Of a stretch of DNA of 64,000 nucleotides, positions 11,867 through 23,498 are shown piece by piece; positions within the stretch are counted from its first letter, which is position 1; every line of letters starts with the position of its first letter. The position numbers were made by a program, and so were the translations under genes. The notes beneath the pieces were generated by a model. The model made no database searches and had not been told where the DNA came from. It was given only the letters and a program-made list of their open reading frames with translations. The stretch spans positions 124,001 to 188,000 of the forward strand of contig QJPP01007520.1 of assembly GCA_003996215.1 (NCBI GenBank), read 5' to 3'. The stretch comes from Jaltomata sinuosa. Its lineage: Eukaryota; Streptophyta; Magnoliopsida; Solanales; Solanaceae.

Positions 11867-13310
11867 AAGGTAAAAAGTGTTAGTTTATTGATCGTAATAA
11901 TCAATCAAAGTACATAAAACAAATAACATTTGTTTTGCTTGAAACAGACTAGTTCAAAATTTGAGGAACAAGTCATTTCAAAAGGTGACTGAATGGACAG
12001 AATTTTGCCCATTCGATGAACTTTTGAGATTTGATGAAAGGAGAAGACTTTGAATAAAGTGACCTATATGTTTTGAAGAAAGGTATTAATATTTATACTC
12101 AATTTTCAGTGCACGAGTTGAATTTCTGGGAGAAAATATATGATTTTAAAAAGTTTCGTAGAAATAAGAAAGCAGTAGAATTTTGACAAAATATTTAGTC
12201 GACCTTGACTATAATAGGTATGACAAAGTGATTTGTAAGGGTGATGGGTTCAACATGATTTGAACGATGACTAATGACTCTTTTTGAAAATTTATTGAAC
12301 ACGACACTTGGGCGATGAATTTGACAACGAACTTTGGAGGGTACTTTAGAAAGACTCAAATTTTGAGCTTATATTCCTAGTGACGTGCTAAGACTTTGGA
12401 GTAGAATAATGAACTGGTCATGTTAAAAGTAAAACATATTTATTTTACACACACAAGTCAAATAAGCACGGATGAAGCATATTGTGAAGCATTTAGCACA
12501 TAGACAATATATAGCGCGTCCTAACATATATGTGACCTTTTAAGCCAAAGGTAAGCCTAACGTTTGAAGGATGTATATGCCGCTTGTAAGACGTCCCATT
12601 GCCCCAAAAAATGTATTATACAAATCTTATTAATAAACTAAATGGGGATACACAATAAGTAAAAAGAGAAATAAATAATATCAGTCCCACGCAGGGGAAC
12701 AATCCTAAATTAAACTGCCTTGGAGGTCCTTCGTTCTTGAACTTCTTGATATTTCTGAATGATTTTCGGATAATGATCTTCCTTTGAAATAAATTTCCAT
12801 CCCCGAGGAGCAATGGTTTGTACAACTCGGCATATACATCCTTCAAAGTTATCACATAGTTGGATGATTGTCTTTTATTGACCGTGGGCCAATTAGACGC
12901 AAGGTGGTCTTCTTAATGAACTTAATATTCCTTGGATATTAAGACATCTAGGTAAATGCCTATTAATGGGATTTAGTTTTCGCTCTACACTAGGTAGACT
13001 AGATTGTTTTTTTGAAGAGACTGGGAACCCGGGCAGACAACCGCGGGTTAAAACAACAAGTGACCATTAACCGACTGCGGGTCAACTACTTCACTTATCT
13101 GTTTTGAGAAAGGGTGTTTTTAGTGAAGGACGATTGCAAATACTTACATAATTACCTTTTTTTTCTTATGCAAACTAATGCTTTGCCAGGGAGGCGGAAG
13201 ATGCCATAAAAATGCAACAATAATAATTTAAGTAAATAAATAATTGCGGAAAGTAACAAATATTACAAACAAAGATTAGCCAAATAAATAAATCCTTTTG
13301 GTTAGAACCC
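11867..13310 (-). other. Leader of element E between primer site and gag
   Basis: Mostly non-coding. A 79-residue minus frame at 12616-12855 has no recognisable domain. Some Ogre elements carry an extra frame before gag, but nothing here supports that. Confidence 0.45.
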
Positions 13311-13339
13311 AGATGAATCCCTAGCGCAGTCGTCATTTT
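13311..13339 (-). promoter_or_regulatory. Primer-site-like sequence of E
   Basis: On the minus strand ATGACGACTGCGCTAGGGAT directly follows the LTR end. It looks like a mutated Tat/Ogre-style primer site of the TGGCGACT-GCTGGGGA kind. The priming tRNA cannot be fixed from this decayed copy. Confidence 0.55.
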
Positions 13340-13340
13340 G

Positions 13341-13950
13341 TTACGTTTGTTTTCAAAAATTCAGAAACTACTTCATAACTTCCATGGCGAAAAACTCATT
13401 TATTTGATTTTATTTTGAAAAATTAGTTTAAAAAGAGTCGCCACTTAATTTTTAGGAAAATTAAGAAACCGTTTTAAAAAGGTATCTTTTAGAAACCCAT
13501 TATTGAAAAACCATAGAAAGGGTAAGGGTTCAAGTTAAATTCGAAAGAAGGTGTTAGGCACTTTTGAAAATCCACAAAGTGTGATTCTCGACGGATTTAA
13601 ACTTTGGCTAATTTTTTTTCATAAAATAAGATTTTTCAAATAACTTTACGTTTTTCTCAAAAGAATTTTCAAAATTATTTTAGCCAAAGTTTAAATCCAT
13701 CGGGAATCACACTTTGTGGATTTTCGAAAGTGCCTAACACCTTCTTTCGAATTTAACTTGAACCCTTAACCTTTCTCTAGTTTTTCAATAAAGGTTTTCT
13801 AAAAGATACCTTTTTAAAACAGTTTCTTAATTTTCCTAAAAATTAAGTGGTGACTCTTTTTAAACTAATTTTTCAAAATAAAATCAAATAAGTGAGTTTT
13901 TCGCCATGAAAGTTATGAAGTAGTTTTTAAATTTTTGAAAACGAAGGTAA
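13341..13950. repeat. Long inverted repeat of E-like LTR sequence
   Basis: Left arm 13341-13611 and right arm 13681-13950 are near-perfect reverse complements over about 270 bp; the spacer is about 69 bp. The left arm carries GAGTCGCCACTTAATTTTTA-type text and runs into the E primer site, so it is the 3' end of the E LTR on the minus strand. The right arm is the same LTR end on the plus strand. The two LTR ends therefore meet at their inner sides. Confidence 0.9.
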
Positions 13951-13951
13951 C

Positions 13952-14285
13952 ACCTGGCCCAAATGATCAACTGCAGATGTTGTTCTACGAGTCAACAAGA
14001 TGGACCGTAGAATAAACTACGGTCTGTAGACCCATTCATGATTTTCAGGGGGAAAAGGCAGACCTCGGGTTTGATTCCACGAGGGGACAGGATGTTCCGT
14101 AGAATGAACTATGGTCTGTAGAACCCACTCGTGGTTCTCAGACCAGAGGCTGATCCTGCAGACTTAAACCACGGGTTCATTCCACGGCTCGTGAAATGGT
14201 CTGTGGTTTGGACCCGTAATTCCAGTAAAAGTCAAAATTTGTAGATTTTCTAAGTTTGAAAGCTGGATCAAATTCTGGGGTGTTA
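13952..14285 (-). repeat. LTR fragment N (U3 start and word cluster)
   Basis: On the minus strand the fragment starts TTAACACCCCAGAATTTG at about 14285, where the integrase of C breaks off. It then carries a word cluster (13985-14225) with pairs such as CCGTAG ... CTACGG, CCGTGG and CCACGG, and stops at the right arm of the inverted repeat. A reading frame continuing from the C integrase into this segment is accidental. Confidence 0.6.
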
Positions 14286-15123
14286 AATCTGGACTCCAAA
14301 CCATTAAACCTACCCACTGGTAATCTGCAATGCCTACCATACAATGGATCAAAAGGTTCCATGCCAATGCTCGAGTGAAAAATATTATTATACGAAAACT
14401 TCGCTAATGGCACATACTGATCCCATGAACCTCTAAAGTTAAAAATACAGGACCATAACATGTCCTCCAGGACTTGGATGGTCCTCTCAGACTGGTCATC
14501 TATCTGAGGGTGGAATGCGGTGCTAAGCTGAACCTCTGTACTCATCTCCTGCTGAATAGTCCTCAAAAACTGAGATGTAAACTGAGTGCCACAGTCTGAA
14601 ATGATAGAAGTTGGGACCCCATGCAAATAAACCACCTCACAAAGATAAATCTGAGCTAACCTCTCTGCACTATAGGAAGAATGAATTAGCAAGAAGTGTA
14701 CAAACTTACTCAGCCTATCAATAATAACTCAAATGGAGTCAAACCCTCGAGAAATATGTGGCAATCGTGTTATGAAATCCATAGGGATCCCTTCCCACTT
14801 CCACTCAAGAATGGGAAGTCTCTGTATCAATCCACCAGGTGCCATGTGCTCCAACTTAACCTGCTGACATTTCAAGCACCAAGATACAAACTCTGCTATG
14901 TCTCACTTCATACCACTCCATCAGTAGAGCTGTCTCAAATCTCTATACATCTTAGTTGCGCTATGATGGACGGAATATCTAGAACAATGTGTCTCATAGA
15001 GAATCAACTGAATGAAATCCCCAATTTTCGAAACACAAAGAGGACTATCGAATCTCAAAACCCCATAAGAATCTAAGGTATCCCTACTGGCCTCACACAA
15101 ACAACCTGATCACAAATATCACA
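14286..15123 (-). pseudogene. pol (IN): Integrase of element C, truncated
   Basis: Integrase inserts the cDNA into host DNA. Reading right to left, the HHCC zinc region ends in WCLKCQQVKLEH near 14865. The core follows with DFITRLP, the first Asp in SDCGTQFTS, the second in the HPQIDDQSERTIQ segment and the Glu in VLEDML, so the D,D,E triad is still visible. In-frame stops interrupt the zinc region and the start of the core; 14286-14692 is open. It ends at GRFNGLE, before the C-terminal domain, where foreign LTR sequence begins. Confidence 0.85.
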
Positions 15124-16300
15124 TCACCGCTGATCCTTAATTTGATGCTGCCAAATCTGACCAGTCAAAGTAGAACGGACCTCAATGCTGACAAGAACTC
15201 TGGTAGTATCTGATAAGTCAAGTCTAACCAAACGGTTAGCCAAGGACTGGATGTCCAAGGCCAATGGTCGCTCCGAAACTGAAAGAGAAGCTAAGCTGAC
15301 CATACTCACCGCCTTCTGGATTAGGCATCCACTACAATGTTTGCCTTGCTTGGATGGACAGAATAGTGAAGTCATAGTCCTTCAGTAACTCAACCTATAT
15401 CCTGTGCCAAAAGTTTAGCTCTTGCTAACTCGTGATGTACTGAAGACTACGGTGATCGGTGAAGATCTCGTAGTGAACCCCATATAAGTAATACCTTAAA
15501 ATCTTGAGCGCGTAGACTACCTCTGCCAACTCTAAGTCATGAGTGGGGTAGTTGCACTCGTGAACCTTCATATACCTCGATGCATAAGCTATCACACGAC
15601 CATGATGCATTAATACATAACCAAGACCAATCACTGAAGCATCATAGTACATTGAGAAACCTGACCCTTAACTGGTAAAGTCAACACCAAAGCTAAAGTC
15701 AATAAGGCCTTAAGCCTCTGAAAACTATCATTTTTACTGATCCGGCCACTGAAATGGAACATCCTTCCTAGTCAGCCTAGTCAAAGTTGCTTCTATGAAA
15801 GAAAACCCCTCAACAAACCGTTTGTAATACCCTGCTCACCCAACAAAGTTGCAAACCTCAGTAGAAGTAGTAGGCCTTGGCTGATCACAAACAGGTAAAA
15901 TCTTCCTTGGGTCCACTCTAATCCCATACTTAGATACCACGTGTCTTAGGAATGCTTCTGACTCGAGCCAAAACTCGCACTTTGAGAACTTGGCATAAAG
16001 CTGATGATCTCTCAAAGTTTGAAGAATAATCCTCAAGTGCTGCTCATGCTCATCCTCTACTCCATGATTATATCAGTATGTAATCGATAAAGAATATCAT
16101 AAACGAATCCAACTACAGCTGGAGCACCTTCTGCATCAAGTCCATGAAAGCTACGAGGGCATTAGTTAACCCAAAAGACATCACCAAGAACTCATAGTGG
16201 CCATAACGTGTCCTGAATGCTATCTTCGGGATGTCCTCTACCCTAATCCTCAACTAGTGGTAGCCTGACCTTAAATTTATCTTAGAAAACATGGCTGAAA
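15124..16300 (-). pseudogene. pol (RT-RH): RT (second half) and RNase H of element C
   Basis: 15836-16300 reads the RT palm and thumb (SKINLRSGYH, YGHYEFLVMSFGLTNA, KFSKCEFWLE) with stops and a frameshift. The catalytic YxDD-type box reads FIDYILI, so the second Asp is lost. 15425-15652 is RNase H (MYYDASVIGLGYVLM, IFTDHRSLQYITS). 15124-15375 covers the end of RNase H and the tether to integrase. RT and RNase H would copy the RNA and remove the template. Not functional. Confidence 0.85.
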
Positions 16301-16301
16301 C

Positions 16302-17168
16302 CTAGAGTTGATCAAACAAGTCATCCATACGTGACATCGGATACCTATTCTTCACAGTCACTTTATTTAGATGCTGATAATCAATACACATCCGCATTGA
16401 CCCATCTTTCTTCTTCACAAACAGAACTGGAGCACCCCAAGGTGACACAATTGGCCTAATGCAACCCTTTGCTAACAAGTCTTGAAGATGATCCTTAAGC
16501 TCCCTCAACTTAGCTAGAGCCATATGATATAAAGTAATAGAAATGGGCCTGGTACCCGACTCTAACTCAATAGAAAAGTTAATATCACGCTCAGGTGGAA
16601 ATCCTGACAGGTCGGTCAGAAACACATCTAGAAAATCATTAACCACAGGAACTGACTCAGGAGAAGAATTGTCGGTGCTAGCATCTCGGACATATACTAG
16701 ATAAACCAAACACCCGTGTGAAATCAACTTCCTAGCTCGAAGACAATAAATGATCCCTGATGGTGCGTGGCTAAACGAACTTTGCCACACAATTAGGGAT
16801 ATGTTGGGCACGGCTATGGTAACGGTCTTGGCATACAATCCAAAACTTCTTGGGTCCATGCCCAGAATCACATCAAAATCTAATATGTCTAGAATCATCA
16901 AGTTAGCCAAAGACTCAAGATCACCAATAGCTATCAAGCAGGATCTAACAATATGATCCACTACTAAAGAATCACCTACCGAGGTAGCAACAAATACTAG
17001 AACAGATAATGGCTCACTAGCCAACCCTAAACAAGGAATAAAGTAGGTAGATATGTGCAAGCATATAGAACCAGGATCAAACAATGCTAAATCTAACTGG
17101 CGGTAGATAGAAATAGTACCTATGATCACCACATTTGAGGCCTCTACCTCCAGTCTACTAGGGACCAC
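16302..17168 (-). pseudogene. pol (PR-RT): Protease and RT start of element C
   Basis: Open for 288 codons. The aspartic protease active site reads ALFDPGS near residue 28, followed by the ILGMD box. The linker carries PVVNDFLDVF and FPPERDINFSIEL, and the RT finger begins at SPWGAPVLFVKKKDGSMRMC. It ends at DDLFDQL, where the RT breaks. Cleavage of the polyprotein by the protease would separate gag from pol. This is the longest intact stretch of C. Confidence 0.88.
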
Positions 17169-17174
17169 ATAAAA

Positions 17175-17381
17175 CTAATGCCAACCTTCACTAAACTGAC
17201 CACCATCCCTACCACATGTCCTTCCACGCTGGGCACCACCTCTACCCAGAACACCACCTCCTCTAACCGGTGGCTGCACTACTCTGAGAGGCAGAGCCAG
17301 CTGATCTGTTGGCTGAACTGGACCCTGTTGGGGGCACTCCATGGCATAGTGACCTATGATACCACACTCATAACACGACAT
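17175..17381 (-). pseudogene. gag (NC): Gag zinc knuckle of element C
   Basis: A CCHC knuckle, CYECGIIGHYAMEC, near 17335-17380, followed by a glycine/arginine-rich basic tail (VRGGGVLGRGGAQRGR) expected to bind RNA. It lies between the capsid and protease as in chromoviruses. A stop separates it from the protease frame. Confidence 0.85.
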
Positions 17382-17384
17382 TGA

Positions 17385-18620
17385 TAGACCACCTTATCAT
17401 GATAAACTATCAAAATTGGTATGGCCACGACAGCCTGATACCTCAGAAGTTGTACCCCTCGAAGACTTACCATTGTAACTATGCTGACCACTATGACCCT
17501 GATCAAACTGAGGCCCACCTAAAGCTTGAAGTGATGCCTGAACTGGCCAACTAGACTGACCCTGATACTGCTGTGGCTGATACCCTCGGCCCTACTGGCT
17601 TGAACCCCTTCCATCGAAGTGAGAACCATTGTAACTGTCCTGATGGCATGGCCTCTTATCTCTGGCCCTGAGATCATGATGATGTAAATCCTCCATAGTA
17701 TGGATATGGTCTGTTATAGCCTGAAATGGTCGCCCACTGACAACTAGTATCTCAACAGTCTATCGAAGCTTTGTCCTCAACCCCCAAACAAACTGACAAA
17801 CCATGTCTCTCTCTGTGGGAAAGATCATAGCCCTAAATGGAGCCAACTGATGAAAATGGGTCTCATACTCTGACACTAATATAGATCCTTGCATTAATTT
17901 GGTGAATTTCTCCCTACGACGCTCACAATCACTTTGAGGTAAGAACTTGGCCATAAAGGCCTCATAAAACTCTCTCCAAGTCAACTGTGGAGATTGAGAC
18001 GATCTGCAAGCTACCTAGGCCCTCCACCTGATAAGTAGTATAACCGACCCCGTGAGTATCCAACAACCCAAGATGATGAAGCATCTCCTCATAAGTCGAA
18101 ATGAAATCATAAGCATCCTGGCCAGGAGCACCAGAGAACATTGGCGGAGATAATCTCAGAAACCTTCCCAAAGACTTCTCCTTCATTTATGTCATAACAA
18201 GGAGAGGAGAAAAAGGCTGAGAAACTATACGTACTGGAAGAACCTCGACACGAAGCCGGAGTAGCAAGCTATGCTCCAGAATCTGAGCACCCAGGGCTGC
18301 CCCCTGAGAAGATGTTTGTGCCACATCTGAAGGCTGACCCTCAATCATGCCCAACAACTGAAGAAGCAAACCCCAAATATCTAACGAAGGAGCTGGGGAA
18401 AGTGAGGATACAGATGCTGGTGCTGGCCCTGGTGGATTCTAGGTTGTCCCCTTATCCATGGGCTACTACTCTAGGACTAACTCGGGCTCAATCTCAATCG
18501 TAGAAGCTCTAGATGGTGCTGATGCTCGGGCACATCCTTGACCTCTACCTCTATGACCATCGCAGCCCCTAGCTGGAGTAGGGTATGCTGGTGATGAAGG
18601 CGCGCCCTCGCCCACTGCCA
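17385..18620 (-). pseudogene. gag: Gag capsid region of element C
   Basis: Pieces in shifting frames. The N-terminal part starts near 18620, with a G/R-rich and proline-rich leader and then 18187-18369. 17962-18186 gives SLGRFLRLSPPMFSGAPGQD and YEEMLHHLGLLDTHGVGYTT. 17760-17984 gives TWREFYEAFMAKFLPQSDCE and YETHFHQLAPF. The same blocks appear in B at 27738-28340. Gag would build the particle. Stops and a frameshift near 17965 make it inactive. Confidence 0.85.
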
Positions 18621-18837
18621 AAGATCTCAAATGATCCATCTAATGGAAGAGTGAACAAGAACAAATGAGATTTCTAGGAACTATCTAAGTCAAGATGAAT
18701 GATATAGAAGCAAGAAAAGATCCATGTTTCCTAAAAGGCCACTGTAGCCTCTCGAAGAATGAGTATGGATGTCTCTGCCCTGATCTTCAGGACTCTACTA
18801 GACATTGGCTTCAATACTGATGACACCATTGAACCTA

Positions 18838-18850
18838 GGCTATGATACCA
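18838..18850 (-). promoter_or_regulatory. Primer binding site of element C (initiator Met tRNA)
   Basis: On the minus strand TGGTATCATAGCC, one base off the standard initiator-Met site TGGTATCAGAGCC, three bases after the LTR end. Confidence 0.85.
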
Positions 18851-18853
18851 AGC

Positions 18854-21800
18854 TGTCACGATAGAATTTCTCATGTCATGATGGCACCTACAACCCCCTG
18901 AAGACGAACCAATTGTCATAGCCCAAAATAGTTAGTAATAGGCTACTAGCTAAATAAGCACGTGGAAGCAGTAGTAAAGGGGAAGAAAAATAGGAAGTAG
19001 AGAAATAGAACAAATGAAATATATTTATATAGAAAAGTAAACCATCCCACGACCTGGTATCACAGTATAAGAGCCACTACTAAATATAAATACTACAAGC
19101 GGGTACAAAATACGAATATACAATTGTCTCTGAAGTAGAAAAAGATTACATGGTACAAAAGATGAGATAAAATTCAAGCCCCGATCTCCAGGAGCTCACC
19201 CAATGTCTCGGATGTCTGGAGGCATGGCACGAGTCTGCACACGATCAATGGTGAAAGCTCACACTAGGATCTGCACCAAAAGATGCAAAAGTGTAGTATG
19301 AGCACTAAATGCAAAGCAACGGGTACCCAGTAGGCATCATAGGTCAACTGAGGGCATATAAGATATAAAAGCAATATAAAGAAGATAAGAAGAAAGTAGT
19401 CACAGAAGAAAAAAAGGGAAACACACGGAAGCTAACAACGAAATACAAGTATGTTATGCTAGCCACAGAAGATATATACACATCACAGAACACAGGTGAA
19501 AGGTTTAGAGAACACATCTGGATCCTCGCAACAACACTATATATAGAGATTTTAAGAACTATGGTGGTATGTCGGTAACCTCAAATAAAAGGGGAAGAAG
19601 GAAAAGCCACTAAATATAGACATGCTAACAATACAACTCATACGATAAGAATAGTCAAATGATAACCCATAAGTAACTATAGAATGATCAAGTACTATAT
19701 TAGGATCGAATAAAGAATCTACCTACAGTCCCAATGGGCGCCCATACACCCGAGGAACACATAAAAGTAAAGACAAACCCTTTGATATCCCATACTATTG
19801 GAGCGTACACTCAACAAAAAGAAAACAAGGGTGAAACCGAACATAAAATACATGATATGGTATGCTATGCTCTGAAGTGTCTGTGGTACCGTATGCACCT
19901 CCTCCGGCACCCATATGCCCAGCAGGTAGGACCCATGGAAGGATTCCCCCTATACCTCTACTACTCCATATAACCTTCCTTCGGCACTTTGGCCCATAGC
20001 CCCTAGCCTAGATCGACAAGGTCCATGGATGTCTCTGCGACCACATACAACTCTCAATATCTCGAATAAGGTGCTCGGACACAAACCAGGTCTAAAATCA
20101 GTGGAAAAAGTTAGGTCTAGCGCTTTGGCCTAGCCAATCCTAGTATAGTATCAAAATCAGTAGTAAATAATGTCTAGCACTCCAGCCCAGTCCAGGCTAG
20201 TGTCAGTTTGAAATTAAAAGTAAGTCATATCTAGTACTCTGGCCTAGCCGAGTCAAGAAACAGTGTGAAAACCATTTCAAAACCTCTTTCACTCCAAAAT
20301 GATCCATAAAATAGTTTAAATTCATTTATAGCCATTTATTATGGAAAATAAGCCCTCGGGGCCATACAAACTAAGAAAACTGGTGATATTTAGTCCCGAA
20401 GCCATAATAATAGTACAACAAATGCAGAAAATCCCTTTTTCATGATAAGGATGGTATGAACGCAAACAATCAATAGCCCAATAACTCACAATCAACCAAC
20501 ACACCCTGCACAGGCTCAGTCTGCTCTATAACACAAATAACCAGTTTCATAATTGCAAATCGATGTCCAGGGCTTGTAGACATTCCCAATATCTCACCAT
20601 CTATTGTCCAAAGGTACAAACACAGGCCACACAGGGCCATAAGGGGTGAGACTACAATGTAAGATCGAATACTAAAATAAACGTAGGAAGTAAGAACAGA
20701 TGGGAAGAAAGCGGACAAAGTCTGGGGTGCCAACCTAGTAAACTCAACCCAAAAATGCTAAATAGTACAATTATAGCCTATATACGCAAAGTTTAAGGTA
20801 GGAAAACTGTAACCTACCTGTCGTTCGACAATAAGCTGCTGGCATGATATTTTCAAAGCTCGAACTGCTTTGAGAAGCTCCGAATAGCTAACACACTGTC
20901 AAGAACATACTATATACGTTAAAATAAAGCTAACTATACCCATATTGCTAAAAGTTTAGCCAGGTCAAAATTCAGGTCAAAAGCGGACTCGTGGGCCCCA
21001 AAACCCAAAACAAAAAACAAAAAATACTACGATAATCCCGACATTTCCTGGAGCATATGCTCTAAAATTTGGCAGAATTAGGCTATCGAAAGGGCTCAAA
21101 ATAGCCAAAGAATTACAAGAATTAAAAGGGAATTAAACAGAAGAAACTAACAGAATAACAAAGGAAACTTACCAATTAGAAGATGGGAAATGATCACGGA
21201 CCGGGGATATATCCACCTCCAAGCTTTGGAATGATCAGAACTGACTTTGGATCTTGGAGCTCAATAAAAATGGAGAAATTCAAATTTGGGAGTTGTTGGA
21301 AGTGAAATGGAGAAGGTGGCCAGCTTATATGTTGCCAGCCGCATAGGCGCAGGCAAGGCACAGGAGCCCCAGGCATGCTAATGCCATAGTAGGGCAGGCG
21401 CTACAGGTGCTCCCCTTGCCAACGATGGAAGACACCACTGTTGCAGGTTCTCTTGCACTGATGCGGCCAGGGCACCTGCCGTGGCACCATACCAGCAGGC
21501 AGCAACAACCAGCAACCAAGCTTGGCCTAAAGCCAACGGATGGACCCTCGAGAAACATTTGAGGTCTCATGAATGCAAACAAACTATGCTACTCAACTAA
21601 AACTGCCATTTCAAAATCAAAAGAATCAATGAAAATCCCAACGGAGATTGATTTAACAAAAAGTGGTCCCTATGCCTAAAACCAACTTTAAGCCAACTTT
21701 GACCAAAATGGAACCTAAGGGCCAAAAATAAGTCCGGAAGCCTCGAGACTGAATCCAAAGTTACTCTAGCCCAAAGTCAATTTTCTAGAGCTAATAGTAC

Positions 21801-22193
21801 TAACAAAATTTCCATCCAAGGCCGTCTTCTCTAAATGTTGGCAAAAGTCAAACTTTCAAGTTCAACTAGCCAGAAAATATAAAAAGCAAGACAAAACCAA
21901 ACTGAAAGGTCCCATACCCTGGCCAAGGGTCTAAATATACCAAAATCCATGCTCCGGAGCTAAATAAACTATCCGAATTTGATTTCGATCATGTTTACCA
22001 AGTATGTTGACCAAAGTAAATAATTTCCTAAGTTTAAGCTCTAAAATAAGGAAATTATCATAACGACCTAACGAATGGTTAGGGAACCGAACCACCAGTT
22101 CCAGCAAGCTATAAATGACTTAGGTCCGCTACAGGTAAGCTCTAATAGTACAAGGAAGGAGAAAACATGGGAATGGTCAGAAGGATCATTACA
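18854..22193 (-). repeat. 5' LTR of element C
   Basis: About 3.3 kb, from TGTAATGATCC at 22193 to ...CGTGACA at 18854. It aligns by eye with the plus-strand LTRs of B along most of its length. A GC-rich cluster of related words lies at 21340-21480, just upstream of a TATA-like CATATAAG at 21324-21331. No matching short target duplication could be checked because the 3' end is lost. Confidence 0.8.
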
Positions 22194-23498
22194 TTGGGTC
22201 TCGATATTTTTGGACTTATTTTAGATACTTGGGTGGTTTTTATGCAAAATTGGAAAAGTATTGACTTTATTTAACATTTCATCAAAATGACTGCTTTTGA
22301 TTATTTTGATAATTCTTTTAAATCTGAAATGTCATTTCCAATTGGGTAGCATATTTGATTTATGTTCACGGGATTCTGAATAAATCCTAAGGGTCCATTC
22401 AGAGTCATTTTGGACTTGGTGTTTAGCTGGTTTTTTAGTTACTGGTGCAGGGTCGCTTTACCCTTTGTGTTTGCGAGAGGTGGCTGCGTTGTGGGTCTGC
22501 ATCCATGGTGGGTGCACCACATTTGTGAAGAAGGGTCACTTTCTAACCAGTTCTATTTCCTCTCTACGTTCGCGAGGGAAGGCCGCGTCTGCAAGCTCGC
22601 ATTCGCGTTGGGGTCCTTGCATTCACAGAGAAGGATCATTTAGTATAAAAATATTTCAACTCAATTTCAGCTTATTGTTCTTCACAAAAATTCATTCCCT
22701 TGAGCTTAGGAGAAATATTCTTTAGGGTTCTTCACCTACATTGTTCCTGGTAACTTCCTATTACATCTATTGTGTATTCTCATTGTTTTTACACATATAA
22801 CCCTATTTATTTTTCAATCAATTCAAGCTTAAATTCTTGAAAATGATCCTATGATCAAGTGAATTTTTGGGGCTGTTTTGAGCTCTGAAATGATTCTCAT
22901 TTTTACCCAACTTTTTAGCATGGATTTATGATCCTATAGGAAACATAATCGTGGTTTTTTATTTCTATTTTCATCGATGGGCTCCACGGGTCTATTTTGA
23001 CCTAATTTCCAGCCTGAAATTTGAAATGGTGATATAAGTGTCATTAGTCCCACATTGACGTGAAGATTATATTTTTGATAGCATGGCAGCAATTCGATGC
23101 ACTACAAAAAGGGAAGTCTCCCAAGTGGTGATTCATACTTGTCGTTCGACTTTGAGGTAGGTTATGGTTTATTTTCTTTAGACTTAGCTCGATTAGATAG
23201 TTTATTTTATAAGTTTCATGAATGTTAGGGTTATTTTGCTAGGTAGAATTAGGTTATGATGAATTTATGAATAAATGGCCCTTTTCGAGGACTTTAGACT
23301 AGTTTTCATTTGTGAACTTTTGTCTAGGTTTCTTGTTAGCATTAGGATTAGAGTAGTGAATCCTTAGTATAGGCTATGGGACATTTTCATGGTAGGGTAG
23401 TTTATTATCATTTAGTCTATGCTTATCGCTTTAATTTCCCTTTTTATTTTCTTATATTATGAGATTGTGGGCCCAAGACTGTGGTTTTGGGACTTGCG
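22194..23498 (+). repeat. LTR D, left part
   Basis: Plus-sense LTR of a divergent family. It has a word cluster at 22465-22630 (TTCGCGAGG, GCCGCG, CATTCGCG), a TATA box, an AT-rich leader and the block TGTCGTTCGAC...GTTATGGTTT shared with the B and C LTRs. It stops where B begins. Its own start is missing at the junction with C. Confidence 0.6.
22644..22650 (+). promoter_or_regulatory. TATA box of LTR D
   Basis: TATAAAA just downstream of the word cluster, in AT-rich sequence that would hold the transcription start. Confidence 0.5.

Larger units (their letters stand above)
4869..13340 (-). mobile_element. Element E: Tat/Ogre-like element with gag and no visible pol
   Basis: Bounded by the 3' LTR start and polypurine tract near 5571 and by a primer-site-like sequence near 13311-13339. 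The 7.7-kb interior holds a leader (11870-13310), a broken gag (10085-11866), 1.9 kb with repeated hairpin modules (8180-10080), two minisatellites (6511-8172) and a 3' untranslated stretch. I searched the minus strand for retroviral protease, RT, RNase H and integrase motifs and saw none. Long 3' non-coding regions with tandem repeats are known in the Tat/Ogre lineage; absence of pol would make it a gag-only non-autonomous element (compare TR-GAG elements). Confidence 0.65.
14286..22193 (-). mobile_element. Element C: chromovirus-type Ty3/gypsy element, 3' end missing
   Basis: 5' LTR 18854-22193, tRNA-Met primer site 18838-18850, then gag, zinc knuckle, protease, RT, RNase H and integrase from right to left, all on the minus strand. 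The integrase is cut at about 14286 by LTR fragment N, so the integrase C-terminus, any chromodomain and the 3' LTR are gone. Domain order PR-RT-RH-IN is that of Ty3/gypsy (Metaviridae). It is closely related to B, which lies in the opposite orientation. Confidence 0.85.

Noticed and set aside
12616..12855. Possible extra leader gene of E
   Set aside because: 79 residues with no recognisable domain and no clear start context; only a position argument.
21325..21582. Secreted Cys-rich peptide on the minus strand
   Set aside because: Lies in the word cluster of the C LTR; composition follows the GC-rich repeats.
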